Positions 58,588-64,000 of a stretch of 64,000 bases of DNA are shown here, piece by piece (the first letter of the stretch is position 1; each line of letters starts with the position of its first letter). Location: NCBI GenBank assembly GCA_002310215.1, contig DBYR01000011.1:1-64000 (forward strand). The letters run 5' to 3'. The stretch is from Bacteroidales bacterium UBA1181 (lineage in GTDB: Bacteria > Bacteroidota > Bacteroidia > Bacteroidales > Paludibacteraceae). Made by a program: the position numbers and the translations under genes. The notes beneath the pieces were generated by a model. That model had not been told where the DNA came from. It ran no database searches and saw only the letters and a list, made by a program, of their open reading frames with translations.

Positions 58588-59674
58588 AAAACTGGGGGTC
58601 ATACGGTTCACAGTCTACACCTTCGCGATTCTATTGAATGGGATCGTGGCGCTTTGCATGTTCATTGGCAAGATGGCCTGCTTCATCAACCCGGCCGACC
58701 ATATTCTACCCTCCTACTTGGGGTTGGCGTTTCCATACCTGTTGCTCGCCAACGTGGCGTTCCTATTGTTCTGGATAGCGCGGAAAAAGATTTATTTCCT
58801 CATCCCGATCATCAGCATAGTAATCTGCTACAGCGAGACACGTCGGACCTTCTCCATCGGCCACGACCACAGGGCGGTAGGGGATACATTGTCCGTCACC
58901 AGTTACAACGTGCAGATGTTCCAGTTCTTCGCCCCAAAAGAGAAGAACAAAACGGTGCAATACATACTAAACTGCGGTTCAGACATCGTTTGCATCCAAG
59001 AGTTCGGGCACAGCACCCGCAGGGGATACCTTTCCCAAAAGGATATCACGGACACGCTATCCACCCTATACCCATATTGCGCCGTCTACGAGAACCAACT
59101 CACATGGAATGCTCAGATAGGGGTCGCCATCCTCTCCAAATACCCGATCGTGAAGAAGGGGGTGATCGACTATGAGTCAGAGCACAACAGCGCCGTCTAT
59201 GCGGATATCGTCGTCAAGGGCGACACCATACGTGTCTTCGATTGCCACTTCGAGAGCAATAAGCTAACAGAAGAGGAGAAGGCGAAACTAAGGAAAATCA
59301 AGGCCGTGTCTAAAAACGACGCAAACAGCGTCGTGAATTCCGTATCCACAAAGATGAGCACCTCCTATAAAATCAGAGCCAAGCAAGCGGAGATTGTGAA
59401 CAACTTGATCAAGCAAACGAAGTACCCCATCATCCTCTGTGGTGACTTCAACGACGTGCCAGTCTCATACACCTACCACACCGTCTTGGGTGAGAAACTT
59501 GTCGACTCCTTTGAGGAATGCGGGTCCGGTTATGGCTACACCTACAACGGCAAATTGTTCCACTTCCGCATCGATCAAATCATGCATAGCAAAGAAGGGA
59601 AAGCCATCCAGTTCCACATAGAGAAGGAAAAATACTCCGATCACTACCCTATCTCATGCAAAATCGTCTTTTAG
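58553..59674 (+). CDS. Endonuclease/exonuclease/phosphatase family membrane protein
   Basis: The 373-residue protein has three membrane helices in its first 110 residues and then an EEP domain. The metal-dependent phosphoesterase motifs are visible: SYNVQMF (N), IVCIQEFG (the metal-binding Glu), CGDFNDVPVSYTYH (D-x-N) and YSDHYPISCKI (the catalytic His). The same EEP gene commonly follows rhomboid pairs in Bacteroidota. It probably hydrolyses a phosphodiester on the outer face of the membrane or in the periplasm; substrate is unknown. It overlaps the rhomboid by 35 bases and the TonB receptor by 19 bases. Confidence 0.88.
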   Translation: MKKENSSERKGKKLGVIRFTVYTFAILLNGIVALCMFIGKMACFINPADHILPSYLGLAFPYLLLANVAFLLFWIARKKIYFLIPIISIVICYSETRRTFSIGHDHRAVGDTLSVTSYNVQMFQFFAPKEKNKTVQYILNCGSDIVCIQEFGHSTRRGYLSQKDITDTLSTLYPYCAVYENQLTWNAQIGVAILSKYPIVKKGVIDYESEHNSAVYADIVVKGDTIRVFDCHFESNKLTEEEKAKLRKIKAVSKNDANSVVNSVSTKMSTSYKIRAKQAEIVNNLIKQTKYPIILCGDFNDVPVSYTYHTVLGEKLVDSFEECGSGYGYTYNGKLFHFRIDQIMHSKEGKAIQFHIEKEKYSDHYPISCKIVF

Positions 59675-61581
59675 CCATCTTATGTCTCGTCGCACATTTG
59701 TCCGTCGCGGCACAAGCATTGGAGAACCCGACACCGAACAGCGACATGCTGGACGAGGTGACTGTCTCTGGAGAGAAAGAGCGCAGCACGTCTGATTTCA
59801 CCAACGCCACCCCTTACAAGGCAGACTCCACCATCCTTCGTGAGAAAGGGCACACCTCCATCGCAGACCTCATCACGCAAAGCACCCCTTTCGTCGTGAA
59901 GCAGAACGGCAATGGCATGATGACCACCATCTCGCTGAGAGGCACATCCGCATCGCATACCCAAACATTATGGAACGGCATCAACATCAGTCCCCTCACC
60001 ATGGGACAGACAGACTACAGCCTCATCCCCGTCTTTTTCTTCGACCAAATAGAGATTTACCCTGGCGGGGAAAGTTCCGTCTTCGGCAATGGCACCATCG
60101 GAGGAGCCGTCACCCTCACCTCCAAACCCGACTGGAGCAACCGATTCAAAATCTCCCTCCAAACCGACCACGGATCCTACCAGAAGGATTTCAACGGCCT
60201 CAAGATGAACATCGGCAACGAGAAGGTCCAAAACCATACCGTTTTGTTCCATCAACGATGCGAAAACAATTTCACCTTCCACTTCAGGGACGAGGAATTC
60301 AGGCAAAAAAACGCCGCCTACAAAAGTTACGGAATACTCAACGAGACCGATGTTAAAATAAATTCGCGCAACACCCTCGGGGCAAGCATCTGGCACACCC
60401 TCTACGATCGACGCATACAACCGATGATGCAAAACAATGAAGACCCCTCCAAATACGAGGACATAACGGACCAAAGCAGTAAAGTCATCCTCCGCCACGA
60501 AGGGAAAGGGAAATGGATCACTTGGCGCAACAAAGCCGCATGGAACAACGACAGGGAACACTACAAAGAGGACCTCATCGCCACACACGACATCTCCGTC
60601 GCATCCAACGTGAGGAAAGACATGAAGAAAAGCACCATAGAGGCGGGAGGAGACATCCAATACATCCATCCTGAAGTAGATGCCTACCAAGCAGGGACCC
60701 ACGAATGGCGGGGGTCCATCTTCCTCCTCTCCCGATTCCGTCCCTCCTCCAAGCTAACCCTCCATGGGAACATCAGGAAAGGATTCGCCAGCAACATCCA
60801 CATTCCGCTATCCCCCTCCCTTGGCATATACATCACCCCCATGCGGCTAAAAAAGAATGATTGGGGGATCGGTTGCAACATATCGAGGAACACCAAGATT
60901 CCGAACCTCAACGACCGATATTGGGGACATTTAGGGAACATAGACCTAGATCCGGAGAACGCACTCAGCTGGGAGGTGAAATGTCATTGGAACACCACAC
61001 TCGAGCATTACCGATTCACCTCAGGCGTCACCCTCTACAGAAACGATGTGGACAACTGGATCATGTGGATGCCCAGAGGAATCATTTGGAAGCCCATCAA
61101 CATAGAAAGGGTCTTGGCCAAAGGCATCGAGTCGGGCATGACACACGCCTTCCCGATCTCCCGGGTCCAAAACAAGATCAGCATCCGCCACAACTACTCC
61201 TTCACGGAGATCAAGGCAGGATTCGTGAACATAAAACCATTCATCGGTCATCAGATGCCGCTACTACCCCAGCACACCCTATCGGGAAGGTGGTTGGTAC
61301 AGCAAAAGCGCACCAGTTTTTCCCTCAATGTGCAATACACGGGAGAGCGTACCTCCTCCGATATATACGACATCATGCCCGCTTATCTCTTGTGGAACCT
61401 ATACGGAGAGTTCAGAATTCCCCTGCGAAAGAAAAAATGTACGACTTGCGATCAGGAGATCATTCTCAACGGGCAAATAAACAACCTATTCGACACCGAC
61501 TATCAGAACATTCCATACAGGGCGATGCCAGGACGAAACTTCTCTATCGGTGCGCAATGGAAACTTGGCTTGAAGAAATAA
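59656..61581 (+). CDS. TonB-dependent receptor, rhomboid operon
   Basis: The 641-residue product has a short signal peptide (SVAAQ-ALEN) and a TonB-box-like segment LDEVTVSGEKE. The plug domain contains ISLRGTSASHTQTLWNG and VFGNGTIGGAVTL; the barrel ends in IGAQWKLGLKK, a typical Omp signal with aromatic residues. It is a smaller, non-SusC receptor, and the closest functional type (cobalamin, siderophore or metal) cannot be fixed. It is the last gene of the rhomboid-rhomboid-EEP-receptor set and overlaps the EEP gene by 19 bases. Confidence 0.9.
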   Translation: MQNRLLAILCLVAHLSVAAQALENPTPNSDMLDEVTVSGEKERSTSDFTNATPYKADSTILREKGHTSIADLITQSTPFVVKQNGNGMMTTISLRGTSASHTQTLWNGINISPLTMGQTDYSLIPVFFFDQIEIYPGGESSVFGNGTIGGAVTLTSKPDWSNRFKISLQTDHGSYQKDFNGLKMNIGNEKVQNHTVLFHQRCENNFTFHFRDEEFRQKNAAYKSYGILNETDVKINSRNTLGASIWHTLYDRRIQPMMQNNEDPSKYEDITDQSSKVILRHEGKGKWITWRNKAAWNNDREHYKEDLIATHDISVASNVRKDMKKSTIEAGGDIQYIHPEVDAYQAGTHEWRGSIFLLSRFRPSSKLTLHGNIRKGFASNIHIPLSPSLGIYITPMRLKKNDWGIGCNISRNTKIPNLNDRYWGHLGNIDLDPENALSWEVKCHWNTTLEHYRFTSGVTLYRNDVDNWIMWMPRGIIWKPINIERVLAKGIESGMTHAFPISRVQNKISIRHNYSFTEIKAGFVNIKPFIGHQMPLLPQHTLSGRWLVQQKRTSFSLNVQYTGERTSSDIYDIMPAYLLWNLYGEFRIPLRKKKCTTCDQEIILNGQINNLFDTDYQNIPYRAMPGRNFSIGAQWKLGLKK

Positions 61582-61653
61582 GCGCGACGAGCCACAATCT
61601 GCAGAAAAAAAAATTATTCGCTGAAAAACAAATAGTTGTTTCAAAAAAAAACA

Positions 61654-61661
61654 TATATTTG
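61654..61661 (+). promoter_or_regulatory. -7 promoter box of the T9SS/FGE pair
   Basis: TATATTTG matches TAnnTTTG; a TTG lies about 15-19 bases upstream. The start at 61697 is about 30 bases from the predicted transcription start. Confidence 0.5.
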
Positions 61662-61696
61662 CCCTCACCAACTATATAGCAAATCTTTTTTATAAG

Positions 61697-62191
61697 ATGA
61701 AAAACACTAAAAGTTATTCAGTTTTATTCCTGCTATTGCTGTGCCCTCATGTTACGTTTGCGGGCGGCACACCAGCAGCGAAAGTGACCGTGGATTCGAG
61801 AAGCGGCACAAGAGAGTATTCAATGTATGAAACCGGCAAAATCTTTTTCTCCGGCGAGTACTTAGTAGTGGAACCAGACGGGACAAGCACCCCCCAAAAA
61901 GAGAAGATCAGCGAGATCCGGAAACTCCAGGTTATGGAGTACTCCTCGTCTGGCACATCTCTTCTTCAAGGCGACTCCGATTTCCGCATCTATCCGAACC
62001 CTGCTTCGGATTACTTGGAAATCAATCCGCCATCTTCTGCGCCCGTCCAATATGCGATATTCAACCTGAAGGGCGAACAGATCGCTTCGGGGAAGATCCA
62101 AAGGGGAGAACGCATCAATCTAAGCGACATTCCCCAAGGCATTTACACTATTAAGTTAAACAACACATACATTAAATTCAGCAAGAAATGA
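61697..62191 (+). CDS. Small T9SS type A cargo
   Basis: The 164-residue product has a signal peptide (HVTFAGG) and a short N-terminal domain with the segments KVTVDSRSGTREYSMYETGKIFF and LVVEPDGTSTPQKEKISEIRKLQV; the strand pattern '-ysl-ei-ki-F ... dg ... y-i-dI-ki' is common at the N-termini of Bacteroidota secreted proteins. The rest is a type A sorting domain (DFRIYPNPASDYLEINP ... QGIYTIKLNNTYIKFSKK). The stop overlaps the start of the next gene in ATGA. The neighbour's N-terminus has a related pattern, so the two are coordinated. Function unknown. Confidence 0.8.
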   Translation: MKNTKSYSVLFLLLLCPHVTFAGGTPAAKVTVDSRSGTREYSMYETGKIFFSGEYLVVEPDGTSTPQKEKISEIRKLQVMEYSSSGTSLLQGDSDFRIYPNPASDYLEINPPSSAPVQYAIFNLKGEQIASGKIQRGERINLSDIPQGIYTIKLNNTYIKFSKK

Positions 62192-64000
62192 AAAAGTACA
62201 TATTATTTGCGGTTCTGTCGGCTGTGAGCATTCTCTCATGGTCGGCACAGGAGATTTTGACCATACATTTAAAGGGCGGTCAAAAAGAATCGATGAGAAC
62301 AGAAGAGATCGACACCATCAGATTCAAGAGGAACGAGATGCTGATCGAGGGTGACCAAACGAAGAAATACAAGATCGCCGATGTGGACAGCGCCACATTC
62401 ACAGACAACACGATCCATCCGAAAGGAGACTTCTCCGACACCGTGGGCAAAGTCGTCATCGAGATGGTCTACGTGGAAGGAGGCACCTATACCAGAGGAT
62501 GCGACGATTGCGCAGAGCAGGACAAGAAATACGAGACACCTTCCCATCAAGTGACCGTAAGCGACTTCTTCATCTGCAAGTATGAGGTGACCAACGAGCT
62601 TTGGAACGCAGTCATGGGCACCACATCCAATTTCTGGGAGAAAGGCAAAGCCCCGAAAATTGGAGTCAGCTGGTTTGAAGCAAACGACTTCATTTGCAAG
62701 TTAAACGAGAAGACAGGACGCACCTATCGACTATTGACCGACGCAGAGTGGGAATTCGCGGCAAGAGGAGGCAAGAAAGGTGTGCCATTGAACCACAAAT
62801 ACGCAGGAAGCGACGATGCGGACGAAGTGGCATGGCATGCCGGCAACAGCGGAGACTCCCCTCATGAAGTGGGTACGAAGAAACCCAACGAATTAGGGAT
62901 CTACGACATGAGCGGCAACTCATGGGAGTGGGTATACGATTGGTTGATTGCCTATACTGACACGCCAAAGACCAACCCTATCCAGCTCACAGGCTCTGGT
63001 AACAAGACCCGTCGAGGCGGACACTACAGCGAGCCGGAAGAGTTCGCGAGGGTGAGTCGAAGAGCGATACGTTCAAGAGATGGCGCGGCCGGAATGGGTT
63101 TCAGACTCGGCTACTCGGAGAAGATGCCAGAAGGCATGACTGCTCCTTGCAAAGCCGCCAATCCACAAGCCTCCAACTGTGAAGGGAGCGAATACCGCGA
63201 CTGTAGGCTGATCACCACCGATGAGGAGGCTTGGATTGGAGAAAGCGGCACACTCATCGTCCAAGAAGATGGAGCAGGTGGCGTCACCGGCTACCCTGAC
63301 GTTACAGGAGATTGGTACACACTCAACAACAGATCCCTGAACATTGTATCCAGTTCAGGTAAAACAACCACCTACGCATACTATGTATTCAGCGAAGATG
63401 AGATGACAATGATCGGGAACGACGGATTGCCATATCGTCTCTATAAGCGAGCTAAATCAGAGGCCACAAAACTGCCAAAGGTCAACAAACCATTCTCCAC
63501 ATTGGACGACCTGATCAAAAACGTCGAGCCAGAGAGATTCGTCACGCCAGAGCAACTCGCACATCCAGACACATCCGTACGCGACCCAAGGCTCATGCTC
63601 GAAAACGGATATACATGGTTCATGGACGGACGATGCTGCGGTGGCAACCACAAATACAGGTACCATCTCTCACCCAATGGCGACGCCGAATTCGTGGTGA
63701 TGGACTATGACGACAGCCACAAAGAGAACATCCTTGCCAAAGGGCGATGGTTCACCGTCGGCAACATAGCACTCCACATCGTCTTCAAAGACGGATACTA
63801 CAATTACCTCTACACGGTAGGAACCCGTACCATGTCCCATAATGAATACCTGCCAGAAGGACCGATCTACTGTCACATTTCATTCCAAGACTACGAACGA
63901 GGCGATTTCCGAATATTCAGCAAAACACGCTACGACGAAAATGTCAAACGTCCAAGAGGATTCAACGGTGAAAATCCGATACACGAGCCCGGGAAGTACC
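62188..64000 (+). CDS. Formylglycine-generating-enzyme-like protein, truncated by window end
   Basis: The frame is open from 62188 to the last base, giving 604 residues and no stop. After a signal peptide (SILSWSA-QE) comes a short domain resembling the neighbour's (TIHLKGGQKESMRTEEIDTIRF), then an FGE-sulfatase (SUMF1) domain from about residue 90 to 310: VEGGTYTRGCDDC, TVSDFFICKYEVTN, RTYRLLTDAEWEFAARGG, ELGIYDMSGNSWEWVYDW and RRGGHYSEP. Many such Bacteroidota proteins bind or modify partners without generating formylglycine. About 295 further residues have no recognised domain. The missing C-terminus may carry a sorting domain. Confidence 0.85.
   Translation, partial: MKKYILFAVLSAVSILSWSAQEILTIHLKGGQKESMRTEEIDTIRFKRNEMLIEGDQTKKYKIADVDSATFTDNTIHPKGDFSDTVGKVVIEMVYVEGGTYTRGCDDCAEQDKKYETPSHQVTVSDFFICKYEVTNELWNAVMGTTSNFWEKGKAPKIGVSWFEANDFICKLNEKTGRTYRLLTDAEWEFAARGGKKGVPLNHKYAGSDDADEVAWHAGNSGDSPHEVGTKKPNELGIYDMSGNSWEWVYDWLIAYTDTPKTNPIQLTGSGNKTRRGGHYSEPEEFARVSRRAIRSRDGAAGMGFRLGYSEKMPEGMTAPCKAANPQASNCEGSEYRDCRLITTDEEAWIGESGTLIVQEDGAGGVTGYPDVTGDWYTLNNRSLNIVSSSGKTTTYAYYVFSEDEMTMIGNDGLPYRLYKRAKSEATKLPKVNKPFSTLDDLIKNVEPERFVTPEQLAHPDTSVRDPRLMLENGYTWFMDGRCCGGNHKYRYHLSPNGDAEFVVMDYDDSHKENILAKGRWFTVGNIALHIVFKDGYYNYLYTVGTRTMSHNEYLPEGPIYCHISFQDYERGDFRIFSKTRYDENVKRPRGFNGENPIHEPGKY

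Overview
The window reads as chromosomal DNA of a Bacteroidota bacterium, most likely order Bacteroidales. The evidence is genus-independent: repeated -7 promoter boxes of the TAnnTTTG type with almost no Shine-Dalgarno sequences, many SPII lipoproteins, TonB-dependent receptors, a DUF4374-type lipoprotein, a rhomboid pair followed by an endonuclease/exonuclease/phosphatase protein, and several proteins ending in type IX secretion system (T9SS) sorting domains. I cannot fix the genus. No tRNA, rRNA, CRISPR array or prophage was recognised.

Layout. 1-6.1 kb: leftward genes, namely a flavin-reductase-like lipoprotein and a four-gene metal-uptake operon (small membrane protein, ZIP transporter, TonB receptor, DUF4374 lipoprotein) behind a -7 box and a 14-bp palindrome. 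6.3-10.4 kb: an MBL-fold lipoprotein and a patchy, AT-rich stretch with a zeta-toxin-like module (toxin frameshifted, a 54-residue putative antitoxin intact) lying between a decayed partial copy and an intact copy of one membrane-protein gene, then small conserved genes. 10.5-12.4 kb: a tightly coupled operon (helical-repeat protein, CAT-like acyltransferase, flavodoxin-like Fe-S/FMN protein) behind two matching palindromes exactly 40 bp apart. 12.4-13.9 kb: a REP-like repeat array next to its probable REP-associated Y1 transposase. 14-15.6 kb: two paralogous lipoproteins, each with a look-alike terminator. 15.6-21.8 kb: dnaK with a sigma-54-like promoter, thioredoxin, an AlbA_2/ATPase regulator-like protein, and an unknown secreted protein.

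22-36.3 kb is one giant leftward gene for a secreted protein of about 4,740 residues: six parallel beta-helix modules (five with a 1.44-kb DNA period), Ig/FN3/CarboxypepD_reg-like domains, a cysteine-bearing unknown region and a C-terminal T9SS sorting domain. 36.8-43.8 kb: a membrane protein, a GT4 glycosyltransferase that meets a radical-SAM/SPASM gene stop-to-stop, two lipoproteins of the rSAM/lipoprotein system, then metA and a U32 (RlhA-like) gene overlapping by one base. 44.2-54.1 kb: T9SS cargo - a fibre-like protein with a C13-like cysteine peptidase, valS, and two proteins that share an N-terminal domain but carry different (type A, type B) sorting ends. 54.4-56.7 kb: argS and an HU gene. 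56.9-61.6 kb: an overlapping operon of two rhomboids, an EEP-family membrane protein and a TonB receptor. 61.7 kb to the right edge: a small T9SS-sorted protein coupled to a formylglycine-generating-enzyme-like protein cut by the window end.

The strongest candidates for undescribed biology are the rSAM enzyme with its two lipoproteins, the modular giant T9SS adhesin, the fibre/C13-peptidase pair, the twin-palindrome operator and the REP/RAYT locus. All functional statements come from reading motifs; no database search was run.
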